From contig JAITUT010000046.1 in NCBI GenBank assembly GCA_031286325.1, positions 1 to 54,857 on the forward strand: DNA of 54,857 nt. The letters run 5' to 3'. Every line of letters starts with the position of its first letter. Positions within the stretch are counted from its first letter, which is position 1. The notes below the pieces were generated by a model that saw nothing but the letters and a program-made list of their open reading frames with translations, searched no databases and was not told the origin of the DNA. This stretch comes from Helicobacteraceae bacterium. Lineage in GTDB: Bacteria > Campylobacterota > Campylobacteria > Campylobacterales > SZUA-545. The position numbers were made by a program, and so were the translations under genes. Shown piece after piece: positions 26,423 to 37,105 of the stretch.

Positions 26423-26423
26423 G

Positions 26424-27836
26424 TTAAACCGCCGGCACAAAAATTTGATGGTGCTTGTATAGCAGATTATACATTCTTTCCGCGCGTTTCGGTGAAAAAA
26501 TATCAAAGAAATTATTGCCCGCGATACGCTCGTTAAACGGGAAAAATAATAGATGATCTTTCTCGTGGCGCAAGCGCAAAATAGAGTTTTTATCGCCCTC
26601 TTTGATTTCAAGCGACCTGGAGTGAATCGCGGCGATATTTTCATAATGCTCCACGATCACTTTTTCGGCATCGTCTTCGCTGTTTGCGGGATAGAGCGTA
26701 GCGCTAATTCCAAGTTGCGCCGAGAGGTCAAAAAATACCGCCGAAAGCTGCTCCATAGCAGGGTTCGGCGTGAGCAAAAGCGAGGCGCTTTTAAGGCGCG
26801 AAACCATTTTCTGCCCTAACTTCCAAATCGGCTTTTGAAATTTGTTTAATAAAACGCGCATTTTTCTGTTACGGAAAAATTCATCGCTTACGATCAATAA
26901 TCCGGTATTAAATTTAGCGAATTCTTCGCGTAAAACACGCTCAATATCAAACTTATTGTATTCAACATTTATATATACATTTTCCAAGCGTGTTTCGCGC
27001 AACTTATTAAGCATTTTCCAATTATCTGGGTTAATTACTTTTATATACAAATGGCTCTGTTTTAAGCGCTTTTGTATATGCAAGACGCTCTCAAACTCTT
27101 GAATTGCGTATTTCCCCCTTTTTTGCGAAATATCTAAAATTGCGTATAACGATCTGCCGTATGGCGCGGGGAATTGCCCGCTATCAATTTTAATCGCGCG
27201 ATAAACGCTCTTTAATATCTTCGGCTCGCCGATCAAAAGTAAATTATCGCCGGGTCGAATCATTATATTCGGCATTGGTAAAATAAGCTCGTTGTTTCTA
27301 TATATCGCCGCAACCCGCCACTTCTTTTGCTCTATGTGGCGGATATGACGATACGCATAACTACTCCCAAAAGGCACTTGAGCTTCAATTATTTCGCCGA
27401 TTCCAAGCCCCACATATTGCACAGAAACAGGGATATTCGGCACAAATGCCATCATATGATTTGCTAGCAAATCTTGAGCGCAAATTATTTGCAGGTTTTC
27501 ATCATTTTTATCAAAATTAGATAAACTCGCGTCCTCCAAAATAAAAACTTTAATTTCGCTATCCAAAGATCGCACATTTTTATACGCTTCTTTAGTGTCT
27601 TTTTCATCTTGCATCATTATAAAAGCGGCTTCAAATTTACCGCTGAAAACCGCTTGAAGTTTGCTTAAACTCGTAGGATCAAAGCAGTGAAAATGGCAAT
27701 GAATCGCCTCGGATTCAGTGATATTTCCGCGATAATAGACAATTTCGTATAGGTTCGTGTCGGTGTAGGTATCCACAATCCGCGCTACAAACTGCTCGGC
27801 TACCTCGCCGTCCGCTAAAATCAGTATTTTTTTCAT
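26424..27836 (-). CDS. COG3400 family protein, TrkA-like regulatory domains
   Basis: The 470-residue soluble protein begins MKKILILADGEVAEQFVARI, a Rossmann-like start similar to TrkA-N. In the middle it has a TrkA-C-like segment (VGLGIGEIIEAQVPFGSSYA to NIMIRPGDNLLLIGEP, about 142-204). The second half is another alpha/beta unit. The COG3400 group is characteristic of Campylobacterota and lies beside aroB/tgt in Campylobacter. A role in sensing nucleotides for K+ transport is inferred from the domains alone. It overlaps truD at its start (ATGA). Confidence 0.87.
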   Translation of the reverse strand: MKKILILADGEVAEQFVARIVDTYTDTNLYEIVYYRGNITESEAIHCHFHCFDPTSLSKLQAVFSGKFEAAFIMMQDEKDTKEAYKNVRSLDSEIKVFILEDASLSNFDKNDENLQIICAQDLLANHMMAFVPNIPVSVQYVGLGIGEIIEAQVPFGSSYAYRHIRHIEQKKWRVAAIYRNNELILPMPNIMIRPGDNLLLIGEPKILKSVYRAIKIDSGQFPAPYGRSLYAILDISQKRGKYAIQEFESVLHIQKRLKQSHLYIKVINPDNWKMLNKLRETRLENVYINVEYNKFDIERVLREEFAKFNTGLLIVSDEFFRNRKMRVLLNKFQKPIWKLGQKMVSRLKSASLLLTPNPAMEQLSAVFFDLSAQLGISATLYPANSEDDAEKVIVEHYENIAAIHSRSLEIKEGDKNSILRLRHEKDHLLFFPFNERIAGNNFFDIFSPKRAERMYNLLYKHHQIFVPAV

Positions 27837-28951
27837 TTCGCGATTTTACTTAAATTTTTCTCATCGCTGTTTTCGGCTCGTAATTCGGACCTCAGCAACT
27901 CCTCTAACAACGTGGTCGCGTAACTGCCTTTGGGCAAATAAAACGCCAATTCGTAGTGCGCCTCTTTCGCGATGTATTCGCCCGATAAATCCTGCGGAAA
28001 AACCCAAGCGTAACGGCGATCGCCGCCGGCGGGAATATCCTCAAAAAATTCGCTCTCAATTTCGCCAGCCGCGCCTCTCGCAAATAGCGATCTAAACCCG
28101 CACAATGCGCCTGTCGGAGCGGTTTGTTTGGCGTAAAAACGCGCGGCTTCCGCGCTTGTGTCCTCCGCGAAATAAAATTTGCCGTGCGGGTAATGACACA
28201 TCAGATCGCCGTCAATTATTTTGAAAAAATGCGATTGCTTTTTGACGTCTGTTATCAAACTCTCGTCAAGTTTAATCTCATCAGCGGCTTCATACGGCGA
28301 GAAGTTATTGATTATATGTGAAATTTCAATGCGTTTTGATAACCAATTATTAAAGTTTGCGCTCTGCAAAGCGCTTATTAAAAACTTTTGCATTTTTTTA
28401 CCGCGAATTTTACTTTTTCCATCTAAAAATTCGCGAGCTTTTTGATAATTATCCATATCGCGCCCAAATCTTTGAAACCCAAAAAAATTCGGCGCTCCGA
28501 ATTTATTTATAACATCTATAGCCGCGCTGATTTTTTGCGAATCAATTTCGCGTACTTTTTTCAGGCGCACAAAAAATCTATTGCCCTTCAAATGCCCGAT
28601 CTTTAACTTATTATTATGTTCTTTAATCTCCAAAATTTTAATGTTTTTATCATCAAATTTTTCTAACGCCGATCTATACTTTTTAGGAAACGAAAACGTC
28701 TGCGCCGTCATAGCGTTTTTATCTTTCAAACCCGCGTAACCTATATCGGCTGCTTTTACGCCGATTTTTTCGCTGAAAATTTGCGCCGCGTCCCAAGTTG
28801 ATAGACCCTTTTTCCGAATACGCGCGAACAAATGATCGCCGCTCCCGCTCGGTTCATAAAGCGGTATCTCTTCTACCACAAAATCTTTCGCGTTTTGCGC
28901 GAAGATCGCGTTTATCGGCGCGTGTGTCAAAAAAAACGTTCGTTTTAACAT
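27833..28951 (-). CDS. truD: tRNA pseudouridine(13) synthase
   Basis: The 372-residue protein contains the TruD signature GYAGLKDKNAMTAQTFSF (about 72-89), with the catalytic Asp in GLKDKNA. It also has the NKFGAPNFFGFQRFGRD segment (about 147-163). The insertion domain and C-terminal half are present. TruD makes pseudouridine at position 13 of tRNA-Glu and others. It starts 41 bases after the tgt stop region and overlaps COG3400 at its end, so three tRNA or K+-related genes form one run. Confidence 0.94.
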   Translation of the reverse strand: MLKRTFFLTHAPINAIFAQNAKDFVVEEIPLYEPSGSGDHLFARIRKKGLSTWDAAQIFSEKIGVKAADIGYAGLKDKNAMTAQTFSFPKKYRSALEKFDDKNIKILEIKEHNNKLKIGHLKGNRFFVRLKKVREIDSQKISAAIDVINKFGAPNFFGFQRFGRDMDNYQKAREFLDGKSKIRGKKMQKFLISALQSANFNNWLSKRIEISHIINNFSPYEAADEIKLDESLITDVKKQSHFFKIIDGDLMCHYPHGKFYFAEDTSAEAARFYAKQTAPTGALCGFRSLFARGAAGEIESEFFEDIPAGGDRRYAWVFPQDLSGEYIAKEAHYELAFYLPKGSYATTLLEELLRSELRAENSDEKNLSKIAK

Positions 28952-28992
28952 AAAATATGCTCCTTTTCGTGCGAATTTTCACCTACCGCGAT

Positions 28993-30153
28993 CTATTTCC
29001 CGCGATCGGCGTAAAACTCCCGCTTAAATTCCGCCCAGCGATCGGCTAGGATCGCGGATCGCATACGCCGCGTCAACTCCAAATAATAGTGCAAATTGTG
29101 CAAACTCGCAAGGCGGTAATATGTGATCTCGTTCGCTTTGTATAGATGACGAATGTAACCTATTGAAAAATTTTGGCAGGCGTAACATTCGCAGCCCTCT
29201 TCCACAGGACGTTCACAGTTGTCAAACTCCGCGCGCCTGATGTGAATCGCGCCGCGCCGCGTAAAGAGCGTGCCGTTCCTAGCGTTGCGCGTGGGCATCA
29301 CGCAGTCAAACATATCCACGCCGCGATCCACAGCCTCCACCAAATTCTCAGGCGCGCCGACCCCCATTAAATATCGCGGTTTTTCAGCGGGCAAAAGCGG
29401 CGCGGTAAAATCAATCGTCTCATACATTTGCGCGTTTTCTTCGCCCACGCTGAGCCCGCCGATCGCAAATCCGTCAAAAGTTTTACCATTCGCGCTGATC
29501 GTTGTTAGCTCGCCCGCGCTGATTTCGCGAAAGTTGCGATCCACTCCCCCCTGCGCGATCGCGAACAGATTCGCGTTTGCGTTTGCGCCGTTTTCTAGCG
29601 ATCTGTTGTGAAATTCCAAAGACTCCCGCGCCCAGCGCGTAGTGCGCTCGATCGATTCTTTGATTCGGCGCGGCTTCGCGGGCAACGCGGGCAGATCGTC
29701 AAGCGTCATCATAATGTCGCTGCCGAACGCCTGTTGCGCCTCAATCGCGCCGCGCGGGGTGAAAAAATGCGGCGATCCGTCAATGTGGCTGCGAAATTTC
29801 ACCCCCTCGTCCGTAACTTTCGCGCCGCGCAAACTGAACGCCTGAAAGCCGCCGCTATCCGTGAGAAATAGCCCGCCAAAACGCGTCCAGCGGCGCAAAC
29901 CGCCCGCCTCTTTGATCGCCGCCGCGCCCGGTCGCAGATATAAATGATAGGTGTTGGCGAGGATAATTTGCGGTTTTAAAATTGTGTTAAGGTCTATCGC
30001 GTCCAGCGACTTCACCGCCCCCGCCGTGCCGACTGGCATAAAAACGGGGGTTTGAATATACGTTTCGCCGCTCTTTGCGCCGCTATGATCGGTTGCGATC
30101 TCAATCGTGGCGGCTCGCGCCCCGCCGCTCTGCGCTTCAAGTGTAAAAATCAA
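28993..30153 (-). CDS. tgt: tRNA-guanine transglycosylase
   Basis: The open frame begins far upstream, inside the preceding gene. I choose TTG 30153 (386 residues, start (M)IFTLEAQSG), which has GGGGCGAAAG just upstream. Tgt motifs include PVFMPVGTAGAVKSL, the catalytic-Asp region FLTDSGGFQAFSL, and zinc ligands in CECYACQNFSIGYIRHL. It exchanges the wobble guanine for preQ1 in queuosine-type tRNAs. It lies downstream of a SpeE-like gene and upstream of truD. The neighbourhood resembles the tgt/aroB/mscS region of Campylobacter. Confidence 0.95.
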   Translation of the reverse strand: MIFTLEAQSGGARAATIEIATDHSGAKSGETYIQTPVFMPVGTAGAVKSLDAIDLNTILKPQIILANTYHLYLRPGAAAIKEAGGLRRWTRFGGLFLTDSGGFQAFSLRGAKVTDEGVKFRSHIDGSPHFFTPRGAIEAQQAFGSDIMMTLDDLPALPAKPRRIKESIERTTRWARESLEFHNRSLENGANANANLFAIAQGGVDRNFREISAGELTTISANGKTFDGFAIGGLSVGEENAQMYETIDFTAPLLPAEKPRYLMGVGAPENLVEAVDRGVDMFDCVMPTRNARNGTLFTRRGAIHIRRAEFDNCERPVEEGCECYACQNFSIGYIRHLYKANEITYYRLASLHNLHYYLELTRRMRSAILADRWAEFKREFYADRGK

Positions 30154-30169
30154 CTTTCGCCCCGCGAAA

Positions 30170-30781
30170 TCAACTTTTGATCCACTCGCCAAAGCGCGCC
30201 AACACAGCGTTCGGCAACGCAAAAGCCGCCTCGTGCGTATCGGCGTTGTAGTAATCGCAACCGCTAAGCAAATCGGCTCGCTGCAGCTTCAAATCCGCGG
30301 TCGGGTGCGACTTTTTTGACGCAAAGACAAAGCCCGTAAAACCGCCGTCCAGCGGCGCGAACGCGCTCGCCGCGCACGGAATCACATAGCGGCACGAGTT
30401 GTAAGGCTTCATTTGCTCCGCTTCCAAAACGCCGAAAAGTTTCAGTAAAACGCCCTTCGCGTCAAGCGACATTAAAAGCGCGCGCGCCTCTTCGGCGTTC
30501 GGCTTGATCGCGCGGAGGTCAATAATCGCGTCAAATTTTAAGGAATTGTCAATCAGCGCGGCGATCGCGCCCGTTTTCCACGATACGATCCGCGGGTATT
30601 TTTGCGCGTCAATATCACACTCGCGCGATGTTAAAAGCGAAATTTTCGCGCCGTGTTTGGCGAACTCATCAAGCAAAAATTCGTCTATCGTATCCGCGAG
30701 AACAAGCGTGTTTTCCGCGCGATCCAGCACGCAAAAAGGTATATGTACAGCCATCTCCGCAATTATTTTTCGTAGTTTCAT
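30170..30781 (-). CDS. SpeE-like protein lacking the N-terminal domain
   Basis: The 203-residue protein matches the C-terminal two thirds of epsilonproteobacterial spermidine synthase. The end reads YYNADTHEAAFALPNAVL, the classical SpeE C-terminal motif, and the order of the Rossmann-like strands fits Helicobacter SpeE. The N-terminal beta-hairpin tetramerisation domain of about 60 residues is absent. The SAM-binding loop, usually VLxVDGGxG, is VLADTIDEF here. The methyltransferase-like site therefore looks degenerate. No in-frame remainder of the missing domain is visible upstream. It may have lost activity, act as a partner subunit, or have another function. It overlaps the region of a possible tgt start. 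Confidence 0.75.
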   Translation of the reverse strand: MKLRKIIAEMAVHIPFCVLDRAENTLVLADTIDEFLLDEFAKHGAKISLLTSRECDIDAQKYPRIVSWKTGAIAALIDNSLKFDAIIDLRAIKPNAEEARALLMSLDAKGVLLKLFGVLEAEQMKPYNSCRYVIPCAASAFAPLDGGFTGFVFASKKSHPTADLKLQRADLLSGCDYYNADTHEAAFALPNAVLARFGEWIKS

Positions 30782-30960
30782 TCGCGGATTTTAGCGCGTT
30801 GTCGCTTCTTGCAGAGGCAAAGCCGCCTAACTGCCCAAATATGATATAACGGCGCGTTGGCGCAGTCGGGCTTTGACTTAGATCGGGCATAAAAAACTAA
30901 TAAACAAAACGCGTTTTCGCCTCCTAAATTTCACGATCTCCGCGTTTCAGCCAAATCCGC

Positions 30961-30966
30961 TATAAT
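30961..30966 (+). promoter_or_regulatory. Sigma-70 -10 box for typA
   Basis: A perfect TATAAT lies 28 bases ahead of the typA ATG (30995) in the divergent region 30782-30982. No convincing -35 box is seen, which is usual for sigma-70 promoters of this phylum. Confidence 0.65.
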
Positions 30967-30994
30967 CCGCGCCATTTTTAATTTGGGAAACAAG

Positions 30995-32794
30995 ATGAAA
31001 ATACGCAATATCGCAGTAATCGCGCACGTTGACCACGGCAAAACGACAATGGTAGATGGGCTTTTGCGCCAATCCGGCACATTCGGCTCGCACGAACACG
31101 TCGAGGAGTGCGCGATGGACAGCAACGCGCAGGAACGCGAGCGCGGAATCACGATTTTGAGCAAAAACACCGCGATCCGCTACAAAGACCACAAAATCAA
31201 CATTATTGATACTCCAGGGCACGCGGATTTCGGCGGCGAGGTGGAGCGCGTTCTCAAAATGGTAGACGGCGTTTTGTTGCTTGTGGACGCGCAAGAGGGG
31301 GTAATGCCGCAGACCAGATTTGTCGTGAAAAAGGCGATCGGATTCGGCTTGCGCCCGATCGTAGTCGTGAATAAGATTGACAAACCCGCCGCCGAGCCTG
31401 ATCGCGTAGTGAATGAAGTATTTGATCTCTTGGTGCAAATGGACGCGGACGATCGTCAGTTAGACTTCCCGATCATCTACGCAAGCGGCGTGAATGGCTT
31501 AGCGAAATTCAAATTAGAGGACGAAAATAAAGATTTGCAACCGCTCTTTGAGGCGATTTTGAACGAAGTTCCCGCGCCCAGCGGCAGCGCGCAAAACCAT
31601 ATTCAGGCGCAAATTTTCACGCTTGATTACGATAACTATGTCGGCAAAATTGGGATCGCGCGGGTTTTTAACGGTAAATTGCGCAAAAATCAGACTTTAA
31701 TGCTCGCCAAATCTGACGGCGAGAAGATCAACGGGCGCATTACGAAGCTAATCGGCTTTCACGGTTTGACTAGAATGGAAATTGAAGAGGCTGAGGCGGG
31801 CGATATTGTCGCGATCGCTGGATTTGAGACGATTGACGTCGGCGATAGTTTAGTCGATCCAGCAAATCCGATGCCGCTTGACCCGTTGCATATTGAGGAG
31901 CCGACGCTAAGCGTCTTATTTTCGGTGAACGATTCGCCGCTCGCGGGAACGGAGGGCAAGCACATTACCTCCAACAAACTGCGCGATCGCTTAGTTAAAG
32001 AGATGAACACGAATATCGCGATGAAAATGGACGAGGAGGGCGAAGGCAAATTCAAAATTTCGGGGCGCGGCGAGTTGCAAATTACCGTGCTTGCCGAAAA
32101 TATGCGGCGCGAAGGCTTTGAATTCGCGATCGGGCGACCCGAAGTGATTATCCGCGAGGAAGCGGGGGTGCGCTGCGAACCATTTGAGCACCTCGTCATT
32201 GACGTTCCAGAGGAGTTTAGCGGCGTAGTGATTGAGAAGCTCGGCAAACGCAAAGCCGAAATGAAGGCGATGATTCCAATGGGCACGGGTTACACGCGAT
32301 TGGAGTTTGAGATTCCCGCGAGATCGCTGATCGGACTGCGCACGCAATTTCTGACCGACACGAAGGGCGAAGGGGTGATGAACCACTCGTTTTTGGAGTA
32401 CCGCCCGTTTAGCGGCGGCGTCGAGAAACGCGGCAACGGCGCGCTCGTCTCAATGGAGAACGGCGAAGCGGTCGCTTACAGCATCTTTAATTTGCAAGAT
32501 CGCGGCGTGATTTTTATCCGCCCGCAAGATAAAGTTTATGTCGGAATGATCGTGGGCGAGCACTCGCGCCCTAATGATCTAGACGTAAATCCGATCAAAG
32601 GCAAGCAACTAACGAATATGCGCGCGAGCGGCTCGGACGACGCGATCAAACTCGTGCCGCCGAAAGAACATACGTTAGAAAGCGCGCTCGAATGGATCGA
32701 CGATGACGAGATCGTAGAGATCACTCCGAAAAACATAAGGATTCGCAAAAAATATCTCGATCCTACAACGCGCAAACGAATGTCGCGCGAGTAA
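30995..32794 (+). CDS. typA: Ribosome-associated GTPase TypA/BipA
   Basis: I choose ATG 30995 over the TTG twelve bases upstream, because a GGGA site precedes it at a good distance. The 599-residue product has the G motifs AHVDHGKTT (G1), the [13 protein letters not shown]3 block and NKIDKP (G4). EF-G-like domains II, III and V follow, and a C-terminal domain specific to BipA. It acts in ribosome assembly and stress adaptation. It is followed two bases later by an ABC ATPase gene. Confidence 0.97.
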   Translation: MKIRNIAVIAHVDHGKTTMVDGLLRQSGTFGSHEHVEECAMDSNAQERERGITILSKNTAIRYKDHKINIIDTPGHADFGGEVERVLKMVDGVLLLVDAQEGVMPQTRFVVKKAIGFGLRPIVVVNKIDKPAAEPDRVVNEVFDLLVQMDADDRQLDFPIIYASGVNGLAKFKLEDENKDLQPLFEAILNEVPAPSGSAQNHIQAQIFTLDYDNYVGKIGIARVFNGKLRKNQTLMLAKSDGEKINGRITKLIGFHGLTRMEIEEAEAGDIVAIAGFETIDVGDSLVDPANPMPLDPLHIEEPTLSVLFSVNDSPLAGTEGKHITSNKLRDRLVKEMNTNIAMKMDEEGEGKFKISGRGELQITVLAENMRREGFEFAIGRPEVIIREEAGVRCEPFEHLVIDVPEEFSGVVIEKLGKRKAEMKAMIPMGTGYTRLEFEIPARSLIGLRTQFLTDTKGEGVMNHSFLEYRPFSGGVEKRGNGALVSMENGEAVAYSIFNLQDRGVIFIRPQDKVYVGMIVGEHSRPNDLDVNPIKGKQLTNMRASGSDDAIKLVPPKEHTLESALEWIDDDEIVEITPKNIRIRKKYLDPTTRKRMSRE

Positions 32795-32796
32795 TT

Positions 32797-33525
32797 ATGA
32801 GTTGCACGCTCACGATCAGAAACTTGGCGTTAAAGCGCGGCGAAATTACGATCGCGCAGAATATCAATTTGAGCGTGCGGCACAAAGAAAAAATCGCCGT
32901 GATCGGGCATAACGGCAGCGGTAAAACGACCTTGTTGGAAACGATCGTTGGGTTAAACCCATTTGATCGCGGCGAAATAGAGCTATTTCACGAAAAATTA
33001 ACGGATAAAAACGATTTCGCGAACGCGCGGAAAGATATTGGATATTTACTGCAAGACAGCGATGATCACTTTTTGTTGCCGATCGCGAGAGACGATATAG
33101 CTTTCAGCCTTTTATCATGCGGCGAAAACGCCGAGATCGCGGCGGAAAAAACCGAAAAAATTATGCGCGATCTCAATATCGCGAAGCTCGCCGATAAGAT
33201 CGTCTATAATTTAAGCGGCGGCGAGAAAAAGTTAGTCGCTTTGGCGGGAATTTTAGTCCGCGATCCGAAACTTTTGCTGCTGGACGAACCCACTTCGACG
33301 CTAGATTACGCCGCGCAGATCGCGCTCGCGAGAATTTTGCGCGATCTTCGCGTTAGTATGGTGATCGTCTCGCACGACAGGCTCTTTTTAGAGGAGATCG
33401 CGAGCGACTTTTATATGATTGACAAAAACGGACTAAAAAAGATCGCGGATTTTGAGAGTTTTATCACACATTCGCACGACAATTTGCCGACGCACACGCA
33501 CCCCAAAAATCCGCCCGCGATCTAA
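32797..33525 (+). CDS. ABC transporter ATPase of the cobalt/nickel (CbiO/NikO) type
   Basis: The 242-residue protein has Walker A GHNGSGKTTL, a Q-loop, the signature LSGGEKK, Walker B LLLLDEP and the H-loop SHDRL. Sequence character fits the CbiO/NikO energy-coupling group. The last 20 residues hold several His in HSHDN and HTHP, which may bind divalent metal. The permease and substrate-binding partners are absent here: typA lies before and a hypothetical gene behind, so the transporter may be completed elsewhere. The stop overlaps the next gene on the other strand by four bases. Confidence 0.85.
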   Translation: MSCTLTIRNLALKRGEITIAQNINLSVRHKEKIAVIGHNGSGKTTLLETIVGLNPFDRGEIELFHEKLTDKNDFANARKDIGYLLQDSDDHFLLPIARDDIAFSLLSCGENAEIAAEKTEKIMRDLNIAKLADKIVYNLSGGEKKLVALAGILVRDPKLLLLDEPTSTLDYAAQIALARILRDLRVSMVIVSHDRLFLEEIASDFYMIDKNGLKKIADFESFITHSHDNLPTHTHPKNPPAI

Positions 33526-33764
33526 AAAATGTGCATTTGATAGAGATAATCCTCTTGATCAAGCCCGTATTTCACCTCTTTTAAGTAGGCGCGTAGCCCG
33601 TTATTCTCCAAAAATTTAACGTACTCCATTAAATCTTTGTGCGCGTTGCTCTTGTCAAAGTAAAAGATCGCCGACTTTTCCGCCGTGATCGCCTCCAAAA
33701 GTTTCTCATGCGAAATAGATTTAGGCTTGCCGCCCGGCTCCGCATGCGCAAGTTTGAGTTCCAT
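33522..33764 (-). CDS. Hypothetical 80-aa protein
   Basis: The frame starts at ATG 33764 and ends convergently with the ABC gene (4-base overlap). The product is soluble, with a helix-rich middle (HKDLMEYVKFLENNGL) and an aromatic tail (GLDQEDYLYQMHIF). I do not recognise a family. Codon use resembles the neighbouring core genes, which supports it as a real gene. It is divergent from nusA; the 61-base gap would hold both promoters. Confidence 0.6.
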   Translation of the reverse strand: MELKLAHAEPGGKPKSISHEKLLEAITAEKSAIFYFDKSNAHKDLMEYVKFLENNGLRAYLKEVKYGLDQEDYLYQMHIF

Positions 33765-33825
33765 TAAGCGCCTTTCCGTAATAATAGCGTCGCGATTTTA
33801 GCCAAATTCACTAAACGGATTAAAA

Positions 33826-34962
33826 ATGGACAAAATAATCGAGGCGATCGAGTCGATCGCGAACCAGCGCAGCATTGATCCATCGCTTGTGCACACGGCG
33901 TTAAAAAACGCCTACATCAACACGGCGAAGCGGGTTTTGGGCAAGTTTATAGAGTTTGACGCGATTTTGGACGAAGAGCAAAAAGTTTATCGCCTCTATA
34001 TGCAAAAAGAGGTCGTAGCCGAAGATGACGATCGTATGCAAACTTCGGAGGCGGAGAATTTGATCGCGTTAAACGAGGCTCACGAAATCAATTCGGACGC
34101 GGAAGTCGGCGATGTGTTAATGGACGAAATAAAAATTGAAGAGTTATTCGGCCGCGGCGATATTCAGGTTTTCCACCAAGAATTTGACAGAAGTTTGCAA
34201 AAGACGATTGAAGAGGCGATTTTTAACCAGTATAGCTCTAAGATCGGCAAGTTAATGAGCGGCGTGGTTACGCGCGTGGATCACAATGAAAATACTTTTA
34301 TAGAAATGGGCGAAGTTAGAGCGATTTTACCCCGCAAAAACCGAATCAAAGGCGAAAAATTCAAAGTCGGCGACACTGTTAAAACGATCGTGCGCCGCGT
34401 AACTACGAGTATGAAAGAGGGCTTTAGGATTGAGCTTTCGCGCACATCGCCGAAATTTTTGGAGGCTTTAATGGCGCTAGAAGTGCCTGAGATCGCGGAC
34501 GGAACGATCACGATTGAGCGGGCGGCGAGGATTCCCGGCGATCGCGCGAAAGTGGCTCTATATTCGTCGCGATCCACGATCGACGCGGTGGGCGCGGCGG
34601 TGGGAACGCGCGGAATGCGCATTAACGCGGTCGGCAGGGAGTTAAACGGCGAGAGTATCGATGTGATTGAATACACCGAACGCCCAGAGGAGTTTATTTT
34701 GCGGGCGATGGCGCCAGCGGAAGTAAGAAGCGTGGTTTGCAAGGAAGAGAACAAAGCGCTCGTGCTGATTGACAGCGATCAGAAAGCGAAAGCGATCGGC
34801 AAAAGCGGCGTAAATATCCGCCTCGCCGCGATGCTCACAGGCTACGCGATAGAGTTGCAGGAGATTGAGGGCAGCATTACGCGCCCCGTCGCGATCGAGG
34901 GCGGCGAAACGGACGAGAAATCAGACGATACAAGCGTGCTCAGCGCGTTGTTTAACAGCTGA
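33826..34962 (+). CDS. nusA: Transcription termination/antitermination protein NusA
   Basis: The 378-residue protein has the NusA layout: an N-terminal RNA-polymerase-binding domain (about 1-130), an S1 domain (about 135-205, GKLMSGVVTRVDHNENTFIE), KH1 with GDRAKVALYS and GAAVGTRGMRI, and KH2 with AKAIGKSGVNIRLAAML. It lacks the acidic C-terminal repeats of enterobacterial NusA, as is usual outside gammaproteobacteria. It modulates pausing, termination and antitermination. It is followed 11 bases later by the RraB-TPR gene. Confidence 0.96.
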   Translation: MDKIIEAIESIANQRSIDPSLVHTALKNAYINTAKRVLGKFIEFDAILDEEQKVYRLYMQKEVVAEDDDRMQTSEAENLIALNEAHEINSDAEVGDVLMDEIKIEELFGRGDIQVFHQEFDRSLQKTIEEAIFNQYSSKIGKLMSGVVTRVDHNENTFIEMGEVRAILPRKNRIKGEKFKVGDTVKTIVRRVTTSMKEGFRIELSRTSPKFLEALMALEVPEIADGTITIERAARIPGDRAKVALYSSRSTIDAVGAAVGTRGMRINAVGRELNGESIDVIEYTERPEEFILRAMAPAEVRSVVCKEENKALVLIDSDQKAKAIGKSGVNIRLAAMLTGYAIELQEIEGSITRPVAIEGGETDEKSDDTSVLSALFNS

Positions 34963-34973
34963 TCTAGCAAACA

Positions 34974-35786
34974 ATGGACGCAATTAACACGATCTTTGAC
35001 AGCCTTGAAATTCAAGGCGTGAATACGAAACAGGAGTTTCTTTATGGGTACTTTTTCTATGACGCAAGCAAATCGAAATTAGAGAAACTCAAACAAACAT
35101 TGATAGAACAGACGTATTCAGTCGTAGAAATTAAGAAAAACGGGAATGTTTTTGCGTTGCGCGCGGAGAAAATCGAGCAACATACGAGAGAGAGCATTTT
35201 CGCGGCAAAACAAAATCTAACGAAATTAGCGGAACGTTTTGGAGTTTCCTATGATGGTTTTGATATGGGAGATAGCGACCCGACAAAACCGCTTATATCC
35301 AACGATAATTTTCATAACTTTATGAATACGCGCAACGAAGATGAATTATTTCAATTGGGCGTAAAATTGTATGACTTTGAAATTTATGACAAGGCGGAAA
35401 TTGTGTTTAGAGAATGTTTGAAAAAGAATATTAATCCCGATACAGTTTCATACAAACTTGGAAATATCTTATCGCGGCGGGGGGCGATTGAGGAAGGAAT
35501 TAAATATTTAGAAGAAGCGACGAAGTTAAACCCAAACTTTCTTGACGCTTGGTTTAATCTTGGGGCAATTTGTTACGACAACGACTTGTTTGAAGCGTCG
35601 ATAAAATACTATCAAGAAGCGGACAAATTACACCCTAATGACGAAGATATAATTTACGGAATTGCCGCCGCGCAATTTGCCTTGCGGCAATTTGACCAAT
35701 CATTGAAAAATTGTAAAAGAGCGCTTGAAATTAATAAGAAAAACGAAAATGCTAAAAATTTACTGAAAATGTTGAAAAACAAGTGA
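34974..35786 (+). CDS. RraB-like domain fused to TPR repeats
   Basis: This 270-residue soluble protein has two parts. The first ~95 residues contain FLYGYFFYDASKSKLEKLKQ and LAERFGVSYDGFDMGDSDP, recalling the RNase E inhibitor domain RraB. The second (about 115-270) is made of TPR-like helical repeats with the consensus motifs LDAWFNLGAICYDNDLFEAS and YYQEADKLHPNDE. RNase E is generally absent from Campylobacterota, so the domain is unlikely to inhibit RNase E here. It may bind another protein, or the match may be structural only. AT-rich, with few GATC sites. Confidence 0.7.
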   Translation: MDAINTIFDSLEIQGVNTKQEFLYGYFFYDASKSKLEKLKQTLIEQTYSVVEIKKNGNVFALRAEKIEQHTRESIFAAKQNLTKLAERFGVSYDGFDMGDSDPTKPLISNDNFHNFMNTRNEDELFQLGVKLYDFEIYDKAEIVFRECLKKNINPDTVSYKLGNILSRRGAIEEGIKYLEEATKLNPNFLDAWFNLGAICYDNDLFEASIKYYQEADKLHPNDEDIIYGIAAAQFALRQFDQSLKNCKRALEINKKNENAKNLLKMLKNK

Positions 35787-35963
35787 TATAAAATGCCCGT
35801 CCGCGACGCGCGGTTTGCCGCAAGCGCGGGGGTGTATTCTCGTCGGAGAATAAACGCGCAACGCCTCCATTAATACCTCGCGGCAGTTTAGCGAAAGCCG
35901 CCGCCTCGCAAAAAAATACAAATTTAGCTAGACTTTCGGAGATAAACCCAAAAAGGACAAAAA

Positions 35964-37026
<1,063 letters not shown>

Positions 37027-37105
37027 CGGCGATTTGATTGATTTTAATTGGCGGGAATTGCGGCAAGGAAGATTTCTGTTACGATCGCGCGATCCTGAGG
37101 TTAGC

